NCBI RefSeq assembly: GCF_002860345.1
Contig: NZ_NMYC01000001.1
Location: 62,001 to 126,000, forward strand
DNA: 64,000 bases
Reading direction: 5' to 3'
From: Bifidobacterium anseris
GTDB taxonomy: Bacteria > Actinomycetota > Actinomycetes > Actinomycetales > Bifidobacteriaceae
Below, piece by piece: positions 17,887-26,433 of the stretch (position 1 is its first letter; every line of letters starts with the position of its first letter). A program made the position numbers and the translations under genes. The notes beneath the pieces are model-generated. The model searched no databases, was not told the DNA's origin, and was given only the letters and a program-made list of their open reading frames with translations.

Positions 17887-19089
17887 TCAGTGCTCGATGA
17901 CGCGCATGCGGATCGTACCGGGGATCGCGGCGAGCGCGTCGAGCGCCTGCTCGTCGGGGGCCGTCGCGACGTCGGTGACGACGTAACCAATCTCGCCTTC
18001 GGTGCCGAGCGCCTGCGCCGAGATGTTGATGTCCTGTTCGCCGAGCACGCGGTTGACGGCGGCGAGGATGCCCGGAAGATTGTCGTGCAGATGTGCGATG
18101 CGCGCTGCGCCCTTGCACGGACCGGTCGTGATCTGCGGCAGGTTGACCGACAGCATCGTCGACGCCTTCGTCCAATAGTCCTCGAGACGCTGCGAGACGA
18201 ACTGGCCGATCGATTCCTGCGCCTCGAGCGTCGAGCCGCCGATGTGCGGCGTGAGAATCATATTGTCCTCGTCGGCGAGCACCGTGTGGAACTCGTCGCC
18301 GCTCTTCTTCGGCTCGACCTGGAATACGTCGATGGCGGCACCAGACAGGTGACCGCAGTCGAGATGGCGCTTGAGCGCGTCGAGGTCGACGACGAATCCG
18401 CGCGAGCAGTTGATGAAGATCGCGTCCTGCTTCATGTGCGCGAACTCGTCCTCGCCGAAGAAGCCGACGTTCGACTTCCTGCCGTCCACATGGATCGTGA
18501 CGGCGTCCGAACGTTCGAGTAGCTCGTCGAGCGTCTCGCAGCGTTCGGCGTTGCCCAGCGCGAGCTTCTCCTCGATGTCATAGAACAGCACGTGCATGCC
18601 GAGCGCCTCGGCGAGCACCGACAGCTGCGAGCCGATGTTGCCGTAGCCGATGATGCCGAGCGTCTTGCCGCGCACCTCGTGCGAGCCGGCGGCGGACTTG
18701 TCCCACAGGCCGTGCTTCATATGGTGCGTGTGCGCGGGGATGCGGCGCATCAGGCAGATGATGTCGCAGATGACGAGCTCGACGACGGAACGCGTGTTCG
18801 AATACGGCGCGTTGAACACGGCGACGCCGGCCTTCGCCGCGGCCACCAGATCGACCTGGTTCGTGCCGATGCAGAAGCATCCGATGGCCGTGAGCGCCGG
18901 ACGCGCGTCGAGCACGCGCTTCGTGACCGTCGTCTTGGACCGGATGCCGAGCAGGTCGACGCCGTCGAGCGCGTCGATGAGCTCGTCCTCGGACAGGGCG
19001 CCCTTCATCGTCTCGACTTCGAAGCCATGGTCGCGCAGCGTCTGCGCGGCGAGCGGATGGATGTTTTCCAGTAACAGTGCTTTCGGCAT
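17887..19089 (-). CDS. serA: D-3-phosphoglycerate dehydrogenase
   Basis: A 400-residue enzyme that oxidises 3-phosphoglycerate in the first step of serine synthesis. It shows the substrate-domain motif GCFCIGTNQVDL, the NAD-binding GIIGYGNIGS, catalytic Arg in NCSRG, Glu in QVEPKKS and His in TPHIGGST. A C-terminal ACT domain (about 325-400, ending IRMRVIEH) implies serine feedback. The architecture is the shorter E. coli-like type, not the long mycobacterial type. ATG 19089 (MPKALLLENIH) has AAGGTGG at 7 nt; the frame is open to 19125. The start lies 10 bp after the helD stop on the same strand. Confidence 0.93.
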   Translation of the reverse strand: MPKALLLENIHPLAAQTLRDHGFEVETMKGALSEDELIDALDGVDLLGIRSKTTVTKRVLDARPALTAIGCFCIGTNQVDLVAAAKAGVAVFNAPYSNTRSVVELVICDIICLMRRIPAHTHHMKHGLWDKSAAGSHEVRGKTLGIIGYGNIGSQLSVLAEALGMHVLFYDIEEKLALGNAERCETLDELLERSDAVTIHVDGRKSNVGFFGEDEFAHMKQDAIFINCSRGFVVDLDALKRHLDCGHLSGAAIDVFQVEPKKSGDEFHTVLADEDNMILTPHIGGSTLEAQESIGQFVSQRLEDYWTKASTMLSVNLPQITTGPCKGAARIAHLHDNLPGILAAVNRVLGEQDINISAQALGTEGEIGYVVTDVATAPDEQALDALAAIPGTIRMRVIEH

Positions 19090-19099
19090 GGAATCCACC

Positions 19100-21346
19100 T
19101 TAGAGGTTGAGCAGCGTTTCATCATCGTTTGTCCGTAGTATAAGCAGACGCTGCGTCGGACGCGTCAGCGCGACGTACAGGTCGGCGGCCGCGCTCAGCC
19201 TCGTCGGAGCCTCCTGGTCGATCGCGCCGGGCTCGACGACGACGACCGCGTCGTATTCGAGGCCCTTGACCGCCTGCGTGCCACAGACGATGACCTCGTC
19301 GTCGACGAGATCGGGGCGTGCGGACAGCGCGTCGGCGACGGCGGCGTGCACGGCGTCGGCGACGCGCTCGGGGACGATGACGGCGACGCGTCCGCTGCCG
19401 GATTCGTCGACGAACTCGTCGGCGAGCGCGCGCACCCGCCTGCCGACCTCGGCGTAGAGCGCCTCGCGGTCGGGCAGGACAGCGCGTTCGACGGCGCCGG
19501 GCACCGAACGGATCGCCTTGACCGTCGAGATGTACAGGCCTTCGCCTTCGGCGAAACCGGCGGCGAGGTCGGAGACCTCGCGCGGATTGCGGTAGTTGAT
19601 CGTCAGTTCGTTGAGATCCCAGTTCTTCGGGCCGAAGAGCGCGTTCATCGACTTCGCCCAGTCGCGCGTGCCGCCGAGCGCCGAGGTCTGGGCGACGTCG
19701 CCGACGATCGTGAACGAACGCGACGGGCAGCGGCGCATCAGCATCCGCCAATCCATCGCCGTGAGCTCCTGCGCCTCGTCGACGACGATGTGTCCGTAGG
19801 TCCATTCGCGGTCGGCGGCGGCGCGCGTCGCGACGAGCTCGACGTCGTCGGCGCTCATCTCGTCGGCGAGCATTTTTGAAGAAACGATGCCCGAGCCGAT
19901 GCCGGCCTGCGCGAGTGTGTCGCGCGCGTACTGCTCCTCCTCGGCGCGCCGGGCGTCGCGTGCGGCGCGCCGGGCGGCCTCGTGCGGGTCGGGGCCGAGC
20001 AGTTCGAGCGCCTCGTCGAGCAGTGGGATGTCCGAACGCGTCAGCGGCGCGCCCGGCTCGCGCGTGAGCATGCGCACCTGCTCGTCGGTCAGCCACGGCG
20101 CGAACCGCCGGATCTGCGCCGGTTTCGAGAACATCTGGTCGATCATCCAAGCGCCGTTCATCGGCAGCCACGCGAGGTTGAGCGTGACGCGCAGGCGGTC
20201 GTTCATGCGCAGCTGCGCGAGGATGTCGCTCATCTCGGCGGCGTCGGGCGTGTAGTCGAGCTGTTCGACGACGCGCGTGCGCATCGTCTCGAGCATCGAC
20301 GTGACGAAGGTCTCGCGCGCCTTGTTATGCGGCTGGCGCGTGCGGCGCGCGTCGGCGATCGCCTGCTCGATGTCGGCGGCGCGCATCGGCACGCTGATGC
20401 CGTTGACGGTGATCGTCGGCAGCTTCGAGGGCACGCGTTCGCGTGCGGCGACGGCGTTGGCGATCATCTGCGCCATGCGGCGCTGCCCTTTGAGCTTGGC
20501 GACGTGCGGCTCGTCCTCGCGTTCGGCGATGACGCCGGGGATGAGTTCGCCGATCGTGCGGCTGACGACGCCGGTCTCGCCGAGCGACGGCAGCACCTGG
20601 TCGATGTAGTGCAGGAAGTCCTCGCTCGGGCCGACGACGAGCACGCCGGAGCGTTCGAGCCTGCGCCGGTGCGTATAGAGCAGATAGGCGGCGCGGTGCA
20701 GCGCGACCGCCGTCTTGCCGGTGCCTGGGCCGCCCTGCACGACGAGCGCGCCGCGCATATCGGCGCGGATGATGCGGTCCTGCTCGGCCTGGATCGTCGC
20801 GACGATGTCGGTCATCTTGCCGGTGCGGCGCGAGCCGAGCGAGGCGAGCAGCGCGCCCTCGCCGGTGAGCGTGCCGCGTTCGGAGGCGGCGTTGACGTGC
20901 TCGGAGTGCACGTCGAGCACCTCGTCCTCGATGCCAACGACGTCGCGGAAGTGCAGCGTGATGTGGCGGCGCATGACGATGTCGCCGTGATGCGACGGCG
21001 TCGCCTCGTAGAACGGACGCGCCGCCTCGGCGCGCCAATCGGTGAGGATCGGCTCGTGCTCGGCGTCCGACAATCCGATGCGTCCGATGTAGCGGCGGCG
21101 TCCGGCCGTGTCGTCGAGGCGGCCGAAGACGAGGCGGTCCTCGACGGCGCGCAGCTGCACGAGGCGGTCCTCGTACATCGTCGCGAAGGAGTCGCGCTCG
21201 GTGCGCTGCGTCGGCGAGCCGTGCGATCCGGCCGCGCGCACGTCGTCGAGCCGCTTGCGCACCTGCGTGCGCAGATCGTCGAGACGTCCGTAGGCGCGGT
21301 CGACGGCTCCTTGTTCCTCTTCCAGCTGCGATGAATACTGTGACAT
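19100..21346 (-). CDS. helD: HelD-like helicase, RNA polymerase recycling factor
   Basis: A 748-residue UvrD/Rep-like superfamily 1 protein of the actinobacterial HelD class. The N-terminal coiled coil (about 1-75) would enter the RNA polymerase secondary channel. Walker A is GGPGTGKT (205-212), Walker B is VVDEAQELT, followed by IVGDVAQTSALGG, and late motifs include VCGTQAVKGLEYDAVVV and YVALTRPTQ. HelD proteins remove RNA polymerase from nucleic acid. It is not UvrD/PcrA: the 1A insert and N-terminal coiled coil differ. It overlaps no gene and sits just upstream of serA. Confidence 0.88.
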   Translation of the reverse strand: MSQYSSQLEEEQGAVDRAYGRLDDLRTQVRKRLDDVRAAGSHGSPTQRTERDSFATMYEDRLVQLRAVEDRLVFGRLDDTAGRRRYIGRIGLSDAEHEPILTDWRAEAARPFYEATPSHHGDIVMRRHITLHFRDVVGIEDEVLDVHSEHVNAASERGTLTGEGALLASLGSRRTGKMTDIVATIQAEQDRIIRADMRGALVVQGGPGTGKTAVALHRAAYLLYTHRRRLERSGVLVVGPSEDFLHYIDQVLPSLGETGVVSRTIGELIPGVIAEREDEPHVAKLKGQRRMAQMIANAVAARERVPSKLPTITVNGISVPMRAADIEQAIADARRTRQPHNKARETFVTSMLETMRTRVVEQLDYTPDAAEMSDILAQLRMNDRLRVTLNLAWLPMNGAWMIDQMFSKPAQIRRFAPWLTDEQVRMLTREPGAPLTRSDIPLLDEALELLGPDPHEAARRAARDARRAEEEQYARDTLAQAGIGSGIVSSKMLADEMSADDVELVATRAAADREWTYGHIVVDEAQELTAMDWRMLMRRCPSRSFTIVGDVAQTSALGGTRDWAKSMNALFGPKNWDLNELTINYRNPREVSDLAAGFAEGEGLYISTVKAIRSVPGAVERAVLPDREALYAEVGRRVRALADEFVDESGSGRVAVIVPERVADAVHAAVADALSARPDLVDDEVIVCGTQAVKGLEYDAVVVVEPGAIDQEAPTRLSAAADLYVALTRPTQRLLILRTNDDETLLNL

Positions 21347-21491
21347 GCTCTTGTGCGTCCCCTCGATGGAAAGTTAAGCCGTACAAGTGTAGCAAACGCG
21401 TTCAACAGCGCCGCGCCGACGGCCGTGATGTGCGGATTTCGTGCACGAAAGGGGCGCAAGGGTCACGCTCACGGCGTGTTTAGCCGTGCGG

Positions 21492-21526
21492 TGGGGAGTT
21501 TAGGGGAACAGTGGGGTAAAGTGGTG
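21492..21526 (+). promoter_or_regulatory. MraZ-binding boxes upstream of mraZ
   Basis: Four TGGGG-like boxes start at 21492, 21502, 21512 and 21522, exactly 10 bp apart (TGGGG, AGGGG, TGGGG, TGGTG). This matches the TGGGN-N5 direct repeats bound by MraZ octamers in front of dcw clusters, so autorepression is expected. The remaining 21347-21579 gap shows no gene. Confidence 0.85.
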
Positions 21527-21579
21527 GTCTGAGCAAAGCAAGTGGCCGGAGTCAGGTCGAGAGTGTGCGGAGGTGAGCG

Positions 21580-22101
21580 ATGACGGATCACACCGACGCG
21601 CACCCCACGCACGCGACGACCGACGCGCCCGACGACGCGGCCTGCGGGCCGTTCGACGACGCGCCGCTGCTGCTTGGAACCTACACGCCGAAGATCGATG
21701 CCAAAGGAAGGGTCGCGTTGCCTGCGAAAATGCGTACGCAGCTGGGGGAGGGCATGGTGCTCGCGAGAGGCCAGGAACGCTGCGTGACGATTCTGCCTCG
21801 CCGGGAGTTCCGCCGCATCGCCGCCCGCATCCAGCACACGTCGATGGGCGACCGCGCCGCGCGCCAGTACCTGCGCATCTTCCTGTCCGGCGCCGTTGAC
21901 ACGCAGATCGACCGTCAGGGACGCATCAGCGTGCCGCCGATGCTGCGCGACTACGCCGGCCTGGGCGAGCACATCGTCGTCATCGGCGTCGGCACGCGCG
22001 CCGAGATCTGGAACGCCGACGCGTGGGACGACTACCTCGCGCGGAACGAACAGGGATACGCCGACATCAGTGACGACGTGCTCCCGGACATGGAGTTCTG
22101 A
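21580..22101 (+). CDS. mraZ: Cell division/cell wall cluster repressor MraZ
   Basis: A 173-residue DNA-binding protein with two AbrB-like MraZ domains, first LGTYTPKIDAKGRVALPAKMR, second SGAVDTQIDRQGRISVPPMLR. It represses its own dcw operon. GGAGGTGAGCG directly before ATG 21580 fixes the start and shows that the 30-residue acidic extension before the first domain is real; most MraZ are about 143 residues. The stop overlaps the rsmH start. Confidence 0.95.
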   Translation: MTDHTDAHPTHATTDAPDDAACGPFDDAPLLLGTYTPKIDAKGRVALPAKMRTQLGEGMVLARGQERCVTILPRREFRRIAARIQHTSMGDRAARQYLRIFLSGAVDTQIDRQGRISVPPMLRDYAGLGEHIVVIGVGTRAEIWNADAWDDYLARNEQGYADISDDVLPDMEF

Positions 22102-23201
22102 TGACCGATTTGACCGATTACGCACATATCCACAAGCCGGTGCTGCTGCGCGACTGCGTCGAGCTCGTCTCGCCGGCGCTCGCCGCCCCTGGCTCGCTTG
22201 TCGTCGACTGCACGCTCGGCCTGGCCGGGCATGCGATCGCGTTCCTCAAGGCGAACCCCGAGGCCCGGCTCGTCGGCATCGACCGCGACGCCGAGGCGCT
22301 CGCGATGGCGGGCGCGCGCATCGCCGCCGAAGGCCTCGCCGACCGGTTCATGCCGGTGCACGCCGCCTTCGACGCCTTCGGCGACGTCCTCGACGAGGCC
22401 GGCATCGGCTCCGTGAACGCCGTGTTCATGGATCTGGGACTGTCGAGTCTGCAGATCGACGAACGCGACCGCGGCTTCTCCTATTCCCATGACGCGCCGC
22501 TCGACATGCGCATGGACGTGTCGCAGCCGCTGACGGCGCGCGACGTGCTCGCCACCTACGACGAGCGCGAGCTCGCCCGCATCTTCAAGGAGTACGGCGA
22601 AGAGCGCTTCGCCCGCCAGATCGCGCGCCGCGTCGTCGCTGTGCGCGACAGGAAGCCGCTCGATACCTCGGCCGAGCTCAACGCGCTCGTCGACGAGACG
22701 ATCCCGCAGGCGCACCGCGCGAGCGGCAACCCGGCCAAGCGCGTCTTCCAGGCGCTGCGCATCGAGGTCAACGGCGAGCTCGACAAGCTCGCGCGCACGC
22801 TGCCGCAGATCGCGAACCGCCTTGAGATCGGTGGCCGTCTCGTCGTCGAGTCGTACCATTCGCTCGAGGACCGCACCGTCAAGACCTTCATGAACCAGGG
22901 CCTGCACGTCGACGTCCCCGCCGGCATGCCGGTCGTCCCCGACGACATGCAGCCGTTCTTCAAGGCCGTCACGAAGGGCGCCGTCATGGCCGACGCCGAG
23001 GAGCGCGAGCGCAACCCGCGCGCCGCCTCGGTGCGCCTGCGCGGCGTCGAGCTGATCCGTCCGATCCCCGAACGCTGGCGGCGGCGCTTCGCCGAGCAAG
23101 CGCGCGGCGAGACCGATGCGCGCGCGGGACACGGCGCCCATGGTGCCCATGGTGCCGGTGGACGTCATGGGCAGCGCCGCCGGCCAAAGGCAAGGAGCTG
23201 A
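22101..23201 (+). CDS. rsmH: 16S rRNA (cytosine(1402)-N4)-methyltransferase RsmH
   Basis: A 366-residue SAM methyltransferase that modifies C1402 of 16S rRNA in the decoding centre. It has the N-terminal HKPVLLRDCVELVSP, the SAM motif VVDCTLGLAGHA, and the MraW-specific FMDLGLSSLQIDERDRGFSY, NPAKRVFQALRIEVN and SYHSLEDRTVK. It is longer than the usual 310 residues because of a Gly/His/Arg-rich tail (GHGAHGAHGAGG) after residue 340. ATG overlaps the mraZ stop (TGATG). Second gene of the dcw operon. Confidence 0.95.
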   Translation: MTDLTDYAHIHKPVLLRDCVELVSPALAAPGSLVVDCTLGLAGHAIAFLKANPEARLVGIDRDAEALAMAGARIAAEGLADRFMPVHAAFDAFGDVLDEAGIGSVNAVFMDLGLSSLQIDERDRGFSYSHDAPLDMRMDVSQPLTARDVLATYDERELARIFKEYGEERFARQIARRVVAVRDRKPLDTSAELNALVDETIPQAHRASGNPAKRVFQALRIEVNGELDKLARTLPQIANRLEIGGRLVVESYHSLEDRTVKTFMNQGLHVDVPAGMPVVPDDMQPFFKAVTKGAVMADAEERERNPRAASVRLRGVELIRPIPERWRRRFAEQARGETDARAGHGAHGAHGAGGRHGQRRRPKARS

Positions 23202-23203
23202 CC

Positions 23204-23668
23204 ATGGGATCGTCAATGCGTTCATCGCGTTCGTCGTCGGCGCCGGCCGGACGCCAGGGCCAGGAGCCAGCCGTCGGCCATGTCCAGAAGCGCCCGCAGC
23301 TGCACGTCGTCGAGAACCGCCGCGCCTCCTCGTCGAAGGTCGGCCGCGGCATGCAGCGGCTGCTCGACTGGACTCGCACGCGCCGCTCGCCGGCCGTGCA
23401 CATCGTCGTCGCCGTGCTGTTCCTCGGCGCATGCCTGCTCGGCGCGCTGCTGCTGCGCACGCAGATGAGCTCGAACTCCTTCGAGGCCTCCACCGTGCAG
23501 CAGCACATCACGATGCTCCAACAGGATGTCGAGGAGGACCAGACGAAGCTCTCGCAGCTCGAGGCCACATTGCCCGAGCGTGCGCAGAAGATGAAGATGG
23601 TGCCCGCACAGGGCTCGCTGTCGATCGACCTCAACGGCTACACCCCGTCACAGGAAGGCACCCACTAA
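23204..23668 (+). CDS. ftsL: FtsL-like divisome protein
   Basis: A 154-residue bitopic membrane protein: a basic cytoplasmic N-terminus, one helix at about 63-84 (VHIVVAVLFLGACLLGALLL) and an extracellular coiled coil (TVQQHITMLQQDVEEDQTKLSQL). FtsL joins FtsB and FtsQ to activate FtsW/FtsI. Sequence conservation is low in this family, so the call rests on topology, size and position between rsmH and ftsI, 2 bp after rsmH. Confidence 0.85.
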   Translation: MGSSMRSSRSSSAPAGRQGQEPAVGHVQKRPQLHVVENRRASSSKVGRGMQRLLDWTRTRRSPAVHIVVAVLFLGACLLGALLLRTQMSSNSFEASTVQQHITMLQQDVEEDQTKLSQLEATLPERAQKMKMVPAQGSLSIDLNGYTPSQEGTH

Positions 23669-23671
23669 GCC

Positions 23672-25474
23672 ATGATGCATCCCATCCGTTGGTACAAGGC
23701 GCTCGCCAAGCCGATGCGCAGCGCCCTCGTGCTCGGCGTCGTGCTCGCGACGCTCGCCTCGGCGTGCCTCGTGCAGCTCGGCGTGCTCCAGCTCGTCGAA
23801 GGCGCGCGCACCGCGCAGGCGGCCACGCGCGCCCGCACCGTGCAGGTCACGCTCGGCGCCAAACGTGGCAGGATCATGGACGCCAACGGCGTCGTGCTCG
23901 CCCAGAGCGTCGAACGCTACACGATCGTCGGCAACCCCGAGGCCGCGCAGGATTTCACGCCGCTCGACTGCACGCCGCGCATGCAGGACTACTGCCAGCA
24001 GCTCGACGGCAAGCCGCTCAAGACGACCGGCGTGGCCGCCGTCGCGCAGCTGCTCGCGCCGCTGCTGGACATGAGCGCCGCCGAGATCGGTGGCAAGCTC
24101 GCCGGCACCGGCCAGTACGCGGTGCTCAAGAAGGACGTGACCCCCGAGGTCAAGCGCAAGATCAGCGCGCTGCATCTGGGCGGCATCGTCTACGGCGAGC
24201 TCAGCGACGAGCGCGTCTACTCGAACGGGTCGCTGCTCGGCGTCTTCCTCGGCGGCGTCGACGACGAGGGCAAGGGTGTCGCCGGCGTCGAACAGCTCGA
24301 GAACAAGGCGCTCACCGGCACCGACGGCTACGAGGTCTACCAACAGGGCAACGGCGGCGAGGAGATCCCCGGCACGATGACCGATTCGAAGCCGGCCGTC
24401 AACGGCGCCGACGTGCAGCTGACGATCGACCGCGACGTGCAGTGGCGCGTCGAACAGATCCTCAAGCAGAGCAAGGAGAAGTACAAGGCCGGCTGGGGCA
24501 TCGCCGTCGTGCAGAACGTGCGCAACGGGCAGATCGTCGCGCTCGCCGACACCGACGAGGTCAAGGCGGGCAGCGACGAGGCGAAGCTCAACGTGGCACG
24601 CGCCGTCAACGAGACCTTCGAACCCGGCTCGATCGGTAAGGTGTTCACGATGTCCGGCGTCATCCAGGAGGGTCTGCACACGATGGGCGACAAGTTCACC
24701 GTGCCCTCGACGCTCACGCTCGACGGACAGAAGTACAAGGACTCCTTCGAACACGGCGACGAGCATTGGACGATGGCGGGCATTCTCGAACAGTCGTCGA
24801 ACATCGGCACGATCCTCGCCTCCGAGAACCTCAGCGACGACAAGCGCTACGACTATCTGCGCCGCTTCGGCATCGGACAGCCGACCGGGCTGGGGCTGCC
24901 GGGCGAATCGCAGGGGTTGCTTGCGCAGGCCTCGCAGTGGGACGGCCGCACGCGCAACACCGTGCTGTTCGGCCAGGGCTACACCGTCAACGCGCTGCAG
25001 CTGACGAACGCGGTGAGCGTCATCGCGAACAACGGCGTGCGCAAGCCGCAGTCGATCATCAAGGCCGTCGTCGGTCCCGACGGCAGGACGCGTGAGACCA
25101 CGACCGGCGATTCGACGCGCGTCATCGACGAGGCGGTCTCCAAGCAGGTGCTCAACGCGATGGAATCGGTCTCTGAACACTACGCGTCGCAGGGCTTCGC
25201 CGGCGTCGACGGCTACCGCGTCGCCTCGAAGTCCGGCACCGCCGAGGTAGCCGGCGCCGACGGCAAGCTCTCGTCGCTCATCAGCGACTATTCGGGCATT
25301 ATCCCGGCCGACGACCCGCGCTTCGTCATCACCGTCATCCTCAAGGATCCGGAGGGCGCGTACGGCGGCCTGACCGCGGGCCCGGTCTTCGCCGAGATCG
25401 GCAAGTTCCTGATGCAGAAGTACGAGGTGCCGAACTCGCAGCCGCGCAAGGATGCCATCCCGGTGGAGTGGTGA
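23672..25474 (+). CDS. ftsI: Division-specific peptidoglycan transpeptidase FtsI (class B PBP)
   Basis: A 600-residue class B penicillin-binding protein that crosslinks septal peptidoglycan. It has a short cytoplasmic end, one membrane helix (about 18-40), a PBP dimerisation domain with the RGRIMDANG-like start (KRGRIMDANGVVLA), and a transpeptidase domain with the three active-site motifs: S320-xx-K323 (GSIGK), S375-S-N377 and K520-S-G. It works with FtsW. ATG 23672 follows the ftsL stop by 3 bp; ATG 23675 is also possible. Confidence 0.95.
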   Translation: MMHPIRWYKALAKPMRSALVLGVVLATLASACLVQLGVLQLVEGARTAQAATRARTVQVTLGAKRGRIMDANGVVLAQSVERYTIVGNPEAAQDFTPLDCTPRMQDYCQQLDGKPLKTTGVAAVAQLLAPLLDMSAAEIGGKLAGTGQYAVLKKDVTPEVKRKISALHLGGIVYGELSDERVYSNGSLLGVFLGGVDDEGKGVAGVEQLENKALTGTDGYEVYQQGNGGEEIPGTMTDSKPAVNGADVQLTIDRDVQWRVEQILKQSKEKYKAGWGIAVVQNVRNGQIVALADTDEVKAGSDEAKLNVARAVNETFEPGSIGKVFTMSGVIQEGLHTMGDKFTVPSTLTLDGQKYKDSFEHGDEHWTMAGILEQSSNIGTILASENLSDDKRYDYLRRFGIGQPTGLGLPGESQGLLAQASQWDGRTRNTVLFGQGYTVNALQLTNAVSVIANNGVRKPQSIIKAVVGPDGRTRETTTGDSTRVIDEAVSKQVLNAMESVSEHYASQGFAGVDGYRVASKSGTAEVAGADGKLSSLISDYSGIIPADDPRFVITVILKDPEGAYGGLTAGPVFAEIGKFLMQKYEVPNSQPRKDAIPVEW

Positions 25475-25508
25475 GCGCGGAACCGAGAAAGCACAAGGAG
25501 AGGAAACG

Positions 25509-26387
25509 ATGAGCGCAATCAACGAAACGACGTCCCAGCGGCTGACGCTCGGCATGCTCGTGGACCGCTACGGCTGGGAGCTCGTGCCCGACTTCGCGCG
25601 CGACGTGACCGTCACGTCGCTCGCCAACGACGTGGAATCCGTCACGCCGGGCGCGCTGTACATGCCCGGCATGCGCATCGACAAGGGACGCATCGCGCTC
25701 GCCGTGCGCCGCGGCGCCTACGCCGTCATGCTGCCGACGTCGATGCGCAACGCGATCGACGACCCGCAGGTGCCGGTGCTGTTCGCCGACCCGTCGCCGC
25801 GCCGAGTCGGCGAACTCGCCGCCTCGATCGCCGGCAGGCCGTCCGAGTCGATTGCCGTCTTCGCAATCGCCGGTAGCGACGTCGACCGCGTGCGCGAGGA
25901 CGTCGACGTGCTCGCGCAGTTCCTGCACATGCTCGGCAACCCGGTCGGCACCGTGTGCGACGGCGATTCGCAGTCGCTCGAACGTTTCCTCGACCTGAGC
26001 TACCCGGTCGACGTCTTCGCGATGCAGCGCGTCTTCTCGGTGTGCGTCGAGGACGGTGCCGCCGCGATCATCCTCGCGCTCAACAGCCGCACGATCGCCG
26101 CCGGCGCGCTCGAATCGGTCGGCGTCGATGTGCTCGGCTACGACGACGCCGGCGACCACGTCGACGAGATGATCGCGCATGTGGCCGAACAGTACGGCTG
26201 CACGCTCGACGCGAACACGCATCTGGCGCAGCGCGATGCGGAGACTGACGCGATGGCCGAGCAGTCCGACTTCGGCGACGGCGTCCCGACGCGCGCGCTG
26301 TCGCTCGCGATCGCGATGACGCTTGCCGCGGGCGTGCGCAAGACGAACATCCGCAACGCGCTGCGCGTGTCCAAGGAGCTGCGCTGA
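25509..26387 (+). CDS. MurE-like Mur ligase N-terminal domain protein without ATPase domain
   Basis: A 292-residue protein in the place where murE stands in most dcw clusters. It begins like a Mur ligase substrate domain (LTLGMLVDRYGWEL...VTSLANDVESVTPGALYMPG...AVRRGAYAVMLP) but has no GTNGKT P-loop and no recognisable ligase C-terminal domain. ATG 25509 is chosen for AAGGAGAGGAAACG just upstream; the frame is open to 25452. It might be a regulatory or degenerate relative of MurE; the real MurE must be elsewhere. The downstream gap to murF is 46 bp. Assignment to the fold is by motif resemblance and position. Confidence 0.65.
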   Translation: MSAINETTSQRLTLGMLVDRYGWELVPDFARDVTVTSLANDVESVTPGALYMPGMRIDKGRIALAVRRGAYAVMLPTSMRNAIDDPQVPVLFADPSPRRVGELAASIAGRPSESIAVFAIAGSDVDRVREDVDVLAQFLHMLGNPVGTVCDGDSQSLERFLDLSYPVDVFAMQRVFSVCVEDGAAAIILALNSRTIAAGALESVGVDVLGYDDAGDHVDEMIAHVAEQYGCTLDANTHLAQRDAETDAMAEQSDFGDGVPTRALSLAIAMTLAAGVRKTNIRNALRVSKELR

Positions 26388-26433
26388 GCGCGGCGAACGA
26401 GGGATCGACAAGACTTTCACGAAGGAGACAACG

